From: Megascapheus bottae | Lineage: Eukaryota; Chordata; Mammalia; Rodentia; Geomyidae | Length of the DNA: 64,000 nucleotides | NCBI GenBank assembly: GCA_024803745.1 | Contig: JANJXV010000194.1 | Span: forward strand, 1,116,001-1,180,000 | Direction of reading: 5' to 3' | Part shown: piece by piece, positions 1 through 11,632 of the stretch | Numbering within the stretch: the stretch's first letter is position 1 | How the letters are laid out: every line of letters begins with the position of its first letter | Notes under the pieces: generated by a model | What the model was told of the DNA's origin: nothing | The model's input: the letters and a program-made list of their open reading frames with translations, nothing else | The model's database searches: none | Program-made: the position numbers and the translations under genes

Positions 1-144
1 CATAGTACATTAAGGACAACAATCATTCATTATATGGCTTTTGTGTCAATATCCTGGAGGTCGTTTCAATTAGCTTCACATTATATGGCCTTATATATGG
101 CCTTTTGCTCTATTGACAATCTCTGCCAGTAGAGCCCAAGGTTT

Positions 145-3100
145 CTACTGATTATGACGAATGAGGGAAACCACTGAGCCTAAGTTCCTTTGAGTCTGGC
201 TTACTTCACTTAATATGATTTGTTCTAAGTCTTTCCATTTCCTAACAAATGGGGCGATGTCATTCTTTCTGACAGCAGCATAGAATTCCATTGTGTACAA
301 ATACCACAACTTGTTGATCCACTCATCAACTGAGGGACATCTGGGTTGGTTCCATATCTTTGCTATGGTGAATAGTGCTGCAATGAACATTGTTGTGCTA
401 GTGGGTTTAGTATGCCCTTGTTTCTGGATTGTTGGGTAAATGCCAAGTACTGGAATTGCTGGGTCATAGGGGAGTTGTATGTTTAGCGTTTTGAGGCACT
501 GCCGCACTGCTTTCCATAGTGGTTGAACGAGTTTGCACTCCCACCAACAGTGTAGTAGTGATCCCTCCTGACCACATCCCCTCCAGCATCTGTTGTCATT
601 CGTTTTCCTGATCCTGGCCATTCTAACTGGAGTTAGGTGGAATCTTAGACTTGTTTTGATTTGCATTTCTTTTATGACCAGAGATGTTGAGCATTTCTTC
701 ATGTGTCTATAGGCCATTTTTGTTTCTTCTTCAGAGAAGACTCTCTTTAAGTCTTTGGCCCATTTTGTAATGGGATGGGTGTTACTTTGGAGGTTAGTTT
801 TGGAGTGATTCAATTTTTTGAGTTGTTGATATATTTTAGATATGAGGCCTTGTTCCGTTGTTTGGGTGGTGAAGATCTTCTCCCACTCTGTAGGCTTCCT
901 GATTAGTTTACTAGCTATATCCGTTGCCATACAAAAGCTCTGCAGTTTAATGCAGTCCCACTTATCCAGCCTTTCTCTGATTTGTTGTGATTCTTGGTCC
1001 TTATTAAGAAAGTTTCGACCTGTACAAAGGAGGCCTAGTGTATCTCCTATTCCTTCCTGTAAACTTTTCAGTTTGTCAGCTTTTACCTCCACGTCTTTGA
1101 TTCATTTGGAGTTAATTCTAGTGCAAGGGGACAAAGAAGGATCCAACTTTAGTTTTCTGCAGGTGTTTAACCAGTTCTGCCAGCATAACTTGTTGAAGAG
1201 GCTATCTTTCTTCCATTCTATTTTTTTGGCTCCCTGGTCAAAGATTAGGTGGCCATAGGTCTGTGGTTTAATATCTGGGTCCTCAGTTCTACTCCATTGG
1301 ACTTCAGGCCTGTTCTTGTGCCAGTACCAAGCTGTTTTGAGAATTATAGCTCTGTAATAGAGCCTTAAGTTTGGAATTGAAATTCCTCCAGCGCTGTTCT
1401 TTCTGCTAAGAAGTGTTTTTGCTATACGGGGTCTTTTATTATTCCATATGAAATTTTGAATTGCCTCTTCTATGTCTTTAAAGAATGACATTGGGATGTT
1501 GATGGGTATTACATTGAATTTGTAGATAGCCCTTGGCAAGATTGTCATTTTCACAATGTTGATTCTTCCAATCCAGGAGCACGGGAGGTTTTTCCATTTC
1601 CTTAGTTCTGCTTTAATTTCCTTTTTTAGGGTTTTAATGTTTTCATCTAAACGGTCCTTTACATTCTTAGTTAAGCTAATTGCTAGGTACTTTATTTTCT
1701 TTGAGGCTATTGTGAAAGGATTTTCTTTCCTGATTATTGCCTCGTTCCTCTCAGTGTTGGCGTAAAGTAAGGCAGTTGATTTGTGAGGGTTGATTTTATG
1801 GCCTGCTACACTTCCAAAGCTTTGAATCAGCTCAAGGAGCTTGGGAGTAGAGTCTATAGGATTCTTTAAATACAGAATCATGTCATCTGCAAAGAGGGAT
1901 ACTTTTATTTCCTCTTTCCCTACTTGGATCCCCTTTATGCTTGCTTCTTGCCTTATTGCACTGCCTAGGAATTCTAGTACTATGTTAAAAAGGAGTGGAG
2001 AGAGTGGGCATCCTTGTCTCGTTCCTGATTTTAGAGGGAATGGCTTTAGATTTTCACCATTAAGTATAATACTAGCAGTGGGTTTCTCATACACAGCCTT
2101 TATTACATTGAGAAATGTTCCATGGATTCCTAGTTTCTCCACATCTTTTAACATAAAGGGGTTTTGGATCTTGTCAAATGCCTTTTCCGCATCTATTGAG
2201 ACAATCATGTGATTTTATCCCTGCTCCTGTTGATGTGTTGAATTATATTAATTGATTTGTGTATGTTGAACCAGCTTTGCCTCCCTGTGTTGAATCCAGT
2301 TTGATCATAGTGTATATTTTTTTGATGAGTTGTTGTAGACGGTTGGCCAGTATTTTGTTGAGAAGTTTTGCATCGAGTTTCATCAAAGAAATGGGTCTAT
2401 AGAACTCTTTCTTTGATGAATCTCTGTCTGGTTTGGGGATGAGGGATATACTGGCTTCACAGAATCAGTTTAGTAAAGAACCTTCATTTTCAATTTCGTT
2501 GAAGAGCTTGAGGAGTATTGGTGTGAGCTCTGCTTTGAAGACCTTATAGAATTCAGCTGTGAATCCATCTGGCCCTGGGCTCTTTTTAAGTGGAAGTTGT
2601 CTAATTTCCATTTCTATTTCAGAGCTTGAAATAGGCCTGTTGAGTTGGGTTAGCTCTTCTTGGTTCAGTGTGTGTATGTTAATATTGTCTAGGAATTCAT
2701 CCATTTCTTCTAGATTCTCAAATTTGTTGGCGAAAAGGTTTGAGAAGTATTCCCTCATGGTATTCTGGATCTTGGTAATTTCTGTCGTGATATTACCATT
2801 TTCATCTGCGATTTTGTTTATTTCGATATGCTCTCTTCTTTTTTTAGTAAGATTTGCTAAGGGCTTGTCAATTTTGTTAATTCTTTCAAGAACCAACTCC
2901 TTGTTTTGTTGATTCTTTCTATAGTTTTTTTATTCCAAATCATTTAATTCTGCTTTGATTTTAATAATTTGCTTTCTCCTAATGGGTTTAGGGTTGGTTT
3001 GTTGCTCTTTTTCCAGGAGGTTAAGGTGAGACATTAACTAGTTGGTTTGCCATTTTTCCAACTTGCGGTTGTAGGCACTCCACGCTATAAATTTTCCTCT

Positions 3101-3985
3101 GAGTACTGCCTTTGTTGTGTCCCTAAGGAGTTGATATTTGTGTGCTCCTTATTGTTAAATTTCATAAACAGTTGGATATCTGTTCTGATCTCTTCGATTA
3201 CCCATTGTTTTTGATTCAACAATGTGTGGTTCAGTCTCCATGAGTTACAGGGTTTTCTTTGGTGGAGATGTGTGTTCAGCTCCAATTTGATGCCTTTATG
3301 GTCTGAGAGTGTGCATGGAATAATTTCAGTGTTTCTGAATCTGTCCAGGTTTGCTTTATGGCCTAAGATGTGGTCTATTTTGGAAAATGTTCCATGTGCT
3401 GCTGAGAAAAAAGTATATTGTGGTGTTAGTGGGTGGAATATTCTGCAGATGTCTGTTAGATGTAGTTGGTCTATATAGTTGTTCAGTTCTAAAGTTTCTC
3501 TCTTGAGTTTTTGCCTTGTTGATCTGTCCATAGGTGAGAGTGGTGTGTTAAACTCACCAACAATCACTGTGTTTCGATCTATGTATGGTTTCAGTGTAAG
3601 TAAAGTTTGCTTGATGAAGTTTGGAGCTCTGGGATTGGGTGTGTAAATATTTAGGATTGTTATGTCTTCCGGGAGGAAAGATCCCTTTAGTAGTATGTAG
3701 TAACCTTCTTTGTCTTTTCTTACTAATTTTAGTTTGAAGTCTATTGTATCTGATATGAGGATGGCAACTCTAGCCTGTTTATGGGGGCAGTTAGCTTGAT
3801 AGAGTTTATTCCAACCTCTCACTTTCAAAAGATGATTGTTTTTGGGTAAGATGTGTCTCTCGAAGTCAGCAGAACGATGGCTCTTGCTTTTTGATCCAAC
3901 TAGACTACCTATGTCGTTTAATTGGAGAGTTAAGTCCATTGATATTGAGAGTTAGGATTGAGAGATATTTATTAGTTCCTACCAT
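145..3985 (-). pseudogene. L1 ORF2 (endonuclease-reverse transcriptase), broken, unit 1
   Basis: The length, about 1280 codons, is normal for L1 ORF2p, which nicks DNA and reverse-transcribes its RNA. The start at 3985 is the ATG before the endonuclease sequence (...LTLNINGLNSPIK). The endonuclease has a stop at an otherwise Cys codon before its ETH motif and then changes frame; 3085-3939 reads on. The catalytic GDFN motif is GEFN here (3547-3558), while LSDH is kept. The reverse transcriptase runs in pieces: 2465-2896 ends in a stop after GSLLN, and 1102-2208 carries FADD at 1882-1893. The C-terminal piece 145-1092 holds the Cys/His cluster [18 protein letters not shown]. It is non-functional. 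Confidence 0.92.
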
Positions 3986-4216
3986 TTTTAAAAGCTTTTA
4001 GTAGGGCCTGTGTCTTGACAGTTCTTGTGGTCCTTAGATGGTATGCTGTTTAGGTGCCATTTCTTTCCCTATATTGCATTTATTTTGGTTTTCTATGTAT
4101 AGAGCATCTTTGAGAATTCTCTGTAGTGTTGGTTTTGTTTCGACATATTGTTGCAGCTTTTCCCTGGAATGGAATGTTTTTATTTTTCCCTCAGTTATGA
4201 ATGAGAGCTTAGCTGG

Positions 4217-5217
4217 CTACAGTATTCTTGGTTGGTAGTTATTTGATATAAGGGCATGACATATATGCTTCCAGTCACTTCGTGCTTGCATGGTCTCTGC
4301 TGAGAAATCTGGGGTTATTCTGATTGGTTTGCCTTTGTAGGTTACTGATCCCTTTTCCCTGGCTGCCTGTAGGATCTTTCCTTTCGTTTCTATTGATCCA
4401 GTTCGGATCACAATGTGGCGGTGGGATGTTCTTTTCTGGTCAGGTCTGTTTGGGGTTCTAAAAGCTTCTTGTATCTGGATGGGCCTGCCCTTCTGGATAT
4501 TTGGGAAATTCTCTGAGATGATTCCCTGAAGTATATTTCCAATACCATTGACCTCTTTCTCCACGCCCTCCTCAATACCAACTAGCCTTAAATTAGGCTT
4601 CCTAATTGTATCTTGGACCTCCTGAAGCGCTCTCTCATATTTCCTAGATTTGGATTGACTCATTTTCTGTTCTTTATAATACCTAAATTATCTTCAGCCA
4701 CGGAAATTCTCTCCTCTGCAATGTCTAACCTGCTATCAAAGCTATCTACTTTATTTTTCATCTCCCTTGCTTCTAATTGCTCACTTTTGATGCCTTGCAT
4801 CCCTTGTTTTAGATCATGTATGGATTTCTTTATCTCCTTGATTTCCTTTTGAGTGGTTAGCTCAGTAGCTTTATTTTCTTTGGACATTTGCTGGAGTTTG
4901 GTCACGTTTTTATTTGTGGATTCTTTGAATTCATCCATCTTTCTTTGAAAAACCTTTATTATGGCCTCCTTTATGGCTTCTTCTTTTTCACTTATCACCT
5001 TGTTTTTGCTTTCCTCTTGTTCAGGTATGGCTTCCTCCATTATCTCTTTCTTTATATTTTCACATTTTTCATTAATGATGTTTATCAATTGCATTTGTGT
5101 AGCAATTGGAAGACTCTCCTCTAGGTTTGTCAGTGACTGTTCCATTGTCTGTTTACATTGGGTGGGGGATGTTGTTTCTTGATTTGACATTTTTCTTGAG
5201 TTTCTTGTTCTGCCCAT
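4217..5217 (-). pseudogene. L1 ORF1 (RNA-binding chaperone), split into two frames, unit 1
   Basis: ORF1p coats L1 RNA as a trimer. Residues 1-185 (5217-4660) are rich in Glu, Lys and Gln and heptad-like, fitting the coiled coil. The next 148 residues (4663-4217) contain the RRM-type stretch around RLVGIEEG and the C-terminal domain around ITPDFSAE. The two halves are in different frames and overlap by the four bases ATGA: the first ends NRK-stop and the second opens MSQSKSR. The same break occurs in units 2 and 3, so it is inherited. Confidence 0.9.
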
Positions 5218-5779
5218 TTGAAAATGGGAGCAAGATTACTACTAAATACGATTATAGTTTTTCAGATATAACCAACCTAGACCTCTGTAGCTGGCAGACA
5301 CTAGATGTTCACAAGGTTTGATTGGTATTATCACTCTTTCTTTTTGTGCACTTACAGACCAGCCTAATACAACCACTGATAAGCGATTTATACCCAAAAC
5401 AATAAGCCTCTCAATCCAATCTCTATTGTCTTAAAGTCCCTCTGAGCCTAGAGAATAATTAACCACCTACATATACAATATTGCTCAACAGCCATCAAGT
5501 GTAGATCCGTGCAGTATAAGGGTTGAAAGACGAGCAGAGGTCCAGAGATAGAAAAAAAGAATGAGAGAGGTCAGGGGAGGTGCAAGAGGATTAACGTAGG
5601 AGTGTAAGAATATTGTAGTAATGAAGAAAAGTTATAGCATAAGGATAACTGACATAAGTTGGTAAGTAGGTAGCATATTTGAGTACAAAGTTTGGAAAGT
5701 ATTAGAATAAAACTTATGTGTTGCTGCACGACTAGCTCTTAGCCCAACCAGTGGCCTCACAGTGGACCATGGGATGGAT
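5218..5779 (-). promoter_or_regulatory. L1 5' UTR / presumed promoter region, unit 1
   Basis: About 560 bases lie upstream of L1 ORF1, and the same sequence sits at the same place in units 2, 3 and the copy at 54.5-55.1 kb. No monomer repeats are visible. The function is inferred from position only. If it also fires antisense, as in some other L1 families, transcription would enter the spacer exon on the plus strand. Confidence 0.45.
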
Positions 5780-5889
5780 CTGTTTTTCTTGTCTACGTTG
5801 AGGGAAAGGGCTATTTCACAAGATGCAGAAGCGAAGATTTCAGAAGCAAATGCTGTGAGTGAATTAGCTCGTAAAAAGCATTTTTATTT

Positions 5890-6095
5890 TCTTTTATCTT
5901 TCTGCCAGTCTTGGGGCTTGAATTCAGGGCCTGAGCACTGTCCTCGGGTTTTCTCAAGTCTAGCCCTCTGCCACTTGAGCCACAGTGCCACATCTAGATT
6001 TTCTATCTATGTGGTACTGAGCAATCAAACCCAGATCTTCATGGATGCTAGGCAAGCACTCTACCACTATGCCAAACTCTCAACCCTGACATAGT
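5890..6095 (-). repeat. ID-dimer SINE, unit 1 spacer
   Basis: In reverse complement it shows two tRNA-like halves. One has 'tggtagagtgcttgcctagcat...aga...gtggtactg' order and the second has 'gtggcagagggctagacttgag'. The A-rich tail lies at 5875-5905, seen as a T-rich run. It is paralogous to the SINEs at 13297, 20717 and 55207, and to a plus-strand copy at 37335. Confidence 0.8.
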
Positions 6096-6100
6096 AATTA

Positions 6101-6127
6101 TAAAGTCATCATCATCATCATCATCAT
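6101..6127 (+). repeat. (CAT)n microsatellite, unit 1
   Basis: About eight CAT units. Unit 2 has about four plus a CTT interruption, as in the divergent locus at 37.3 kb. Units 3 and the 55 kb copy are expanded. Confidence 0.85.
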
Positions 6128-6327
6128 ATCCAAATATCCTTTCTCCTACAAAGAATGAACACTTAACTGTGTCTAATGCTTTTTTTTAATTTCACTAATT
6201 CTTCTGTGTTTTTCCCTCTTGCATTTTTTACACATGACAGCAAAGCTAATCATCAGGAAAAAATTGATTAGGATACAGAAACCTAAGAATATCCTAGTAG
6301 ATTGACGTCAAAAATATGTGCAAGATG

Positions 6328-6525
6328 CCCTGTGTGTTTGACCTAGTGGGAGAGTCCTTGGCTACCAAGCAGTAAGCCTCAGGTTTGATTCCTCATTACC
6401 ACATACATGGAAAACACTGCAAGTGGTGCTGTGGCTCGGTGGGACAGCTAAAGCCTAAAGAAAGCCCAAGAACAATGCTCACACTCTGAGGTCAAGTCCC
6501 AAGACTAGCAAAAACAAAAAAAATT
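6328..6525 (+). repeat. ID-dimer SINE, unit 1 spacer
   Basis: Starts near 'tgtgtttgacctagtgg', continues through 'gattcctcattaccacata' and a second half around 'gtggtgctgtggctcggtgg', and ends in 'gcaaaaacaaaaaaaa'. Its paralog in the inverted 36-37 kb locus is at 36905-37095. Confidence 0.8.
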
Positions 6526-6924
6526 CGACAAGGGGCAAAATGCAGGCAGAGAAAGCACTGTGAAGCAAATGTTTTGTAAAGGATGAGGGCAATATTGAAC
6601 CTTAATTTGGATCTTACCTAAGAAAGGCTCCTTGAGCCTGAGACCAGACTGGTAGTTGGGCCTAGTGGAAGACATTGGGATTGGACAAATAAGGTGTGCT
6701 GTATACTACATCCACACGTATATTGTGAGACTGGAGGAGAGATTCAGCCTCCAGTATGTCTTTGATGAGGTCTTTTGTGAGCCAGGAACTTTGGTCATTG
6801 GGCCCTGAAAGGTGACCCTGCCTCCCTCACAATGGAACAGAATAGGAACCCTGGTAACCAAGCCACTCTAACTAACAACCAGCTCAAGCCAGCTCACTTG
6901 GCCTGTGGCTCAGGAGGAAGAAAG

Positions 6925-7091
6925 ATGTTGCTGTGCTGTTGCCAAAGGTCAGGAAACTCGAGTCTCAGGCATGGAAGTTGTGGATGTCTTACTCGAAGAT
7001 GTACATGCTAGATCATTGCCAAGCCACAAATCCAGTATAACAGAACTTTCTCTAAGAAGAAGGCCAGGAAAATCCAGGACAACCAGATGAG
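6925..7091 (+). pseudogene. Ral-GDS-like first coding exon, unit 1
   Basis: The ATG is followed by a Cys-rich opening, MLLCCCQRSGNSSLRHGSC, which resembles the MFSCC-type start I recall for rodent Ral-GDS-like proteins. The exon ends at a consensus-like donor, gatgag|gtaaat. An in-frame TAG (tacatgcTAGatc) interrupts it at about codon 40. Its identity is supported by the related exon at 36.5 kb, which is followed there by a REM-domain exon. No later exon follows in the array: the L1 3' end begins about 60 bp downstream. It is therefore an orphan exon copy. Confidence 0.6.
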
Positions 7092-7567
7092 GTAAATTTC
7101 TAAGAAGAAATGTATTTGACCCCATCATCCTCCCCACACATTACAACTTTCTTTTTTTTTCATTTTTTTTATTGTAATTAGTAAAAGGGTTAGATGATAT
7201 TTGTCAGATAGAAGGGGCATTAATTCACATACATTGATACCCTCTCACATGTCTTGGTACCCATTTCCCTCCAACCCCACACCCCCCACCTGTCTTGGTT
7301 TTCCCCCCTTCCCTATCAAATTTCAAATATCCAAATACAAATAAATTCAATATATCAGATAACAAAGTGAGATACTATACCAATATGGGATAACCAAGGG
7401 ACAGCAAGCGAGATGAGAGACAACATAGTACATTAAGGACAACAATCATTCATTATATGGCTTTTGTGTCAATATCCTGGAGGTCCTTTCAATTAGCTTC
7501 ACATTATATGGCCTTATATATGGCCTTTTGCTCTATTGACAATCTCTGCTAGTAGAGCCCAAGGTTT

Positions 7568-10500
7568 CTACTGATTATGATAAATGAGGGAAACCACTGA
7601 GCCTAAGTTCCTTTGAGTCTGGCTTACTTCACTTAATATGATTTGTTCTAAGTCTTTCCATTTCCTAACAAATGGGGCGATGTCATTCTTTCTGACAGCA
7701 GCATAGAATTCCATTGTGTACAAATACCACAACTTGTTGATCCACTCATCAACTGAGGGACATCTGGGTTGGTTCCATATCTATGCTATGGTGAATAGTG
7801 CTGCAATGAACATTGTTGTGCTAGTGGGTTTAGTATGCCCTTGTTTCTGGATTGTTGGGTAAATGCCAAGTACTGGAATTGCTGGGTCATAGGGGAGTTG
7901 TATGTTTAGCGTTTTGAGGCACTGCCGCACTGCTTTCCATAGTGGTTGAACGAGTTTGCACTCCCACCAACAGTGTAGTAGTGATCCCTCCTGACGACAT
8001 CCCCTCCAGCATCAGTTGTCATTCGTTTTCCTGATCCTAGCCATTCTAACTGGAGTTAGGTGGAATCTTAGACTTGTTTTGATTTGCATTTCTTTTATGA
8101 CCAGAGATGTTGAGCATTTCTTCATGTGTCTATAGGCCATTTTTGTTTCTTCTTCAGAGAAGACTCTCTTTAAGTCTTTGGCCCATTTTGTAATGGGATG
8201 GGTGTTACTTTGGAGGTTAGTTTTGGAGTGATTCAATTTTTTGAGTTGTTGATATATTTTAGATATGAGGCCTTGTTCCGTTGTTTGGGTGGTGAAGATC
8301 TTCTCCCACTCTGTAGGCTTCCTGATTAGTTTACTAGCTATATCCGTTGCCATACAAAAGCTCTGCAGTTTAATGCAGTCCCACTTATCCAGCCTTTCTC
8401 TGATTTGTTGTGATTCTTGGTCCTTATTAGGAAAGTTTCGACCTGTACCAAGGAGGCCTAGTGTATCTCCTATTCCTTCCTGTAAACTTTTCAGTGTGTC
8501 AGCTTTTACCTCCACGTCTTTGATCCATTTGGAGTTAATTCTAGTGCAAGGTGACAAAGAAGGATCCAACTTTAGTTTTCTGCAAGTGTTTAACCAGTTC
8601 TGCCAGCACAACTTGTTGAAGAGGCTATCTTTCTTCCATTCTATTTTTTTGGCTCCCTGGTCAAAGATTAGGTGGCCATAGGTCTGTGGTTTAATATCTG
8701 GGTCCGCAGTTCTACTCCATTGGACTTCAGGCCTGTTCTTGTGCCCGTAACAAGCTGTTTTGAGAATTATAGCTCTGTAATAGAGCCTTAAGTTTGGAAT
8801 TGAAATTCCTCCAGCGCTGTTCTTTCTGCTAAGAAGTGTTTTTTGCTATACGGGGTCTTTTATTATTCCATATGAAATTTTGAATTGCCTCTTCTATGTC
8901 TTTAAAGAATGACATTGGGATGTTGATGGGTATTACATTGAATTTGTAGATAGCCCTTGGCAAGATTGTCATTTTCACAATGTTGATTCTTCCAATCCAG
9001 GAGCACGGGAGGTTTTTCCATTTCCTTAGTTCTGCTTTAATTTCCTTTTTTAGGGTTTTAAAGTTTTCATCTAAACGGTCCTTTACATTCTTAGTTAAGC
9101 TAATTGCTAGGTACTTTATTTTCTTTGAGGCTATTGTGAAAGGATTTTCTTTCCTGATTATTGCCTCGTTCCTCTCAGTGTTGGCGTAAAATAAGGCAGT
9201 TGATTTGTGAGGGTTGATTTTATGGCCTGCTACCCTTCCAAAGCTTTGAATCAGCTCAAGGAGCTTGGGAGTAGAGTCTATAGGATTCTTTAAATACAGA
9301 ATCATGTCATCTGCAAAGAGGGATACTTTTATTTCCTCTTTCCCTACTTGGATCCCCTTTATGCTTGCTTCTTGCCTTATTGCACTGCCTAGGAATTCTA
9401 GTACTATGTTAAAAAGGAGTGGAGAGAGTGGGCATCCTTGTCTCGTTCCTGATTTTAGAGGGAATGGCTTTAGATTTTCACCATTAAGTATAATACTAGC
9501 AGTGGGTTTCTCATACACAGCCTTTATTACATTGAGAAATGTTCCATGGATTCCTAGTTTCTCCACATCTTTTAACATAAAGGGGTTTTGGATCTTGTCA
9601 AATGCCTTTTCCGCATCTATTGAGACAATCATGTGATTTTATCCCTGCTCCTGTTGATGTGTTGAATTATATTAATTGATTTGTGTATGTTGAACCAGCT
9701 TTGCCTCCCTGTGATGAATCCAGTTTGATCATAGTGTTTATTTTTTTTGATGAGTTGTTGTAGACGGTTGGCCAGTATTTTGTTGAGAAGTTTTGCATCG
9801 ATGTTCATCAAAGAAATGGGTCTATAGATCTCTTTCTTTGATGAATCTCTGTCTGGTTTGGGGTTGAGGGATATACTGGCTTCACAGAATCAGTTTAGTA
9901 AAGAACCATCATTTTCAATTTCGTTGAAGAGCTTGAGGAGTATTGGTGTGAGCTCTGCTTTAAAGACCTTATAGAATTCAGCTGTGAATCCATCTGGCCC
10001 TGGGCTCTTTTTAAGTGGAAGTTGTCTAATTTCCATTTCTATTTCAGAGCTTGAAATAGGCCTGTTGAGTTCGGTTAGCTCTTCTTGGTTCAGTGTGTGT
10101 ATGTTAATATTGTCTAGGAATTCATCCATTTCTTCTAGATTCTCAAATTTGTTGGCGTAAAGGTTTGAGAAGTATTCCCTCATGATATTCTGGATCTTGG
10201 TAATTTCTGTCGTGATATTACCATTTTCATCTGCGATTTTGTTTATTTCGATATGCTCTCTTCTTTTTTTGGTAAGATTTGCTAAGGGCTTGTCAATTTT
10301 GTTAATTCTTTCAAGAACCAACTCCTTGTTTTGTTGATTCTTTCTATAGTTTTTTATTCCAAATCATTTAATTCTGCTTTGATTTTAATAAACCCTAATG
10401 GGTTTAGGGTTGGTTTGTTGCTCTTTTTCCAGGAGGTTAAGGTGAGACATTAACTAGTTGGTTTGCCATTTTTCCAACTTGCTGTTGTAGGCACTCCGCG

Positions 10501-11401
10501 CTATAAATTTTCCTCTGAGTACTGCCTTTGTTGTGTCCCTAAGGAGTTGATATTTGTGTGCTCCTTATTGTTAAATTTCATAAACAGTTGGATATCTGTT
10601 CTGATCTCTTCGATTACCCATTGTTTTTGATTCAACAATGTGTGGTTCAGTCTCCATGAGTTACAGGGTTTTCTTTGGTGGAGATGTGTGTTCAGCTCCA
10701 ATTTGATGCCTTTATGGTCTGAGAGTGTGCATGGAATAATTTCAGTGTTTCTGAATCTGTCCAGGTTTGCTTTATGGCCTAAGATGTGGTCTATTTTGGA
10801 AAATGTTCCATGTGCTGCTGAGAAAAACGTATATTGTGGTGTTACTGGGTGGAATATTCTGCAGATGTCTGTTAGATCTAGTTGGTCTATATAGTTGTTC
10901 AGTTCTAAGGTTTCTCTGTTGAGTTTTTGCCTTGTTGATCTGTCCATAGGTGAGAGTGGTGTGTTAAACTCACCAACAATCACTGTGTTTCGATCTATGT
11001 ATGGTTTCAATGTAAGTAAAGTTTGCTTGATGAAGTTTGGAGCTCCGGGATTGGGTGTATAAATATTTAGGATTGTTATGTCTTCCGGGAGGAAAGATCC
11101 CTTTAGTAGTATGTAGTAACCTTCTTTGTCTTTTCTTACTAATTTTAGTTTGAAGTCTATTGTATCTGATATGAGGATGGCAACTCTAGCCTGTTTATGG
11201 GGGCAGTTAGCTTGATAGACTTTATTCCAACCTCTCACTTTCAAAAGATGATTGTTTTTGGGTAAGATGTGTCTCTCGAAGTCAGCAGAACGATGGCTCT
11301 TGCTTTTTGATCCAACTAGACAACCTATGCCGTTTAATTGGAGAGTAAAGTCCATTGATATTGAGAGTTAGGATTGAGAGATATTTATTAGTTCCTAACA
11401 T
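7568..11401 (-). pseudogene. L1 ORF2, broken, unit 2
   Basis: The endonuclease part (10501-11355) keeps LSDH but has GEFN for GDFN. It starts after the same frame change as unit 1. The reverse-transcriptase pieces are 9890-10321, 9629-9811 and 8829-9632; the last contains FADD and ends where one extra T in a T-run (near 8840) shifts the frame. The C-terminal piece 8012-8611 stops just before the Cys cluster, where the codon after DN is TGA instead of the Arg seen in unit 1. These unit-specific lesions add to the shared ones. Confidence 0.9.
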
Positions 11402-11632
11402 TTTTAAAAGCTTTTAGTAGGGCCTGTGTCTTGACAGTTCTTGTGGTCCTTAGATGGTATGCTGTTTAGGTGCCTTTTCTTTCCCTATATTGCATTTATT
11501 TTGGTTTTCTATGTATAGAGCATCTTTGAGAATTCTCTGTAGTGTTGGTTTTGTTTCGACATATTGTTGCAGCTTTTCCCTGGAATGGAATGTTTTTATT
11601 GTTCCCTCAGTTATGAATGAGAGCTTAGCCGG

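Larger units (their letters stand above)
1..5779 (-). mobile_element. L1 retrotransposon, array unit 1 (near full length)
   Basis: An antisense L1 holding a 5' region (about 5218-5779), ORF1 (to 4217), ORF2 (3985-145) and part of the 3' UTR; the poly(A) end is outside the window. The 5' limit is set where similarity to the divergent spacer at 37.6 kb begins, near 5780. ORF1 and ORF2 both carry frame breaks, so the copy cannot move by itself. Confidence 0.93.

Noticed and set aside
842..1258. A 138-codon plus-strand open frame, present again at 8265, 57577 and partly 23096
   Set aside because: It is antisense to L1 ORF2, and its repetition is explained by the L1 copies. No independent coding sign.
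2465..2896. An independent reverse-transcriptase gene (for example retroviral pol)
   Set aside because: The sequence order ([21 protein letters not shown]-terminal Cys cluster) and the neighbours are those of L1. No gag, env or LTR is seen.
5106..5321. Plus-strand open frames antisense to ORF1 and the L1 5' region, repeated in units 2-3 and copy B
   Set aside because: Shadows of a low-complexity coiled-coil coding region. Position unlike the primate antisense ORF0, and no shared sequence recognised.
6905..7090. An alternative plus-strand frame across the spacer exon (QEEERCCCAVAKGQETR...), conserved in three units
   Set aside because: The frame starting MLLCCCQRSG fits the Ral-GDS-like opening and donor phase better, and conservation in the alternative frame follows from recent duplication. 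I cannot fully exclude it.
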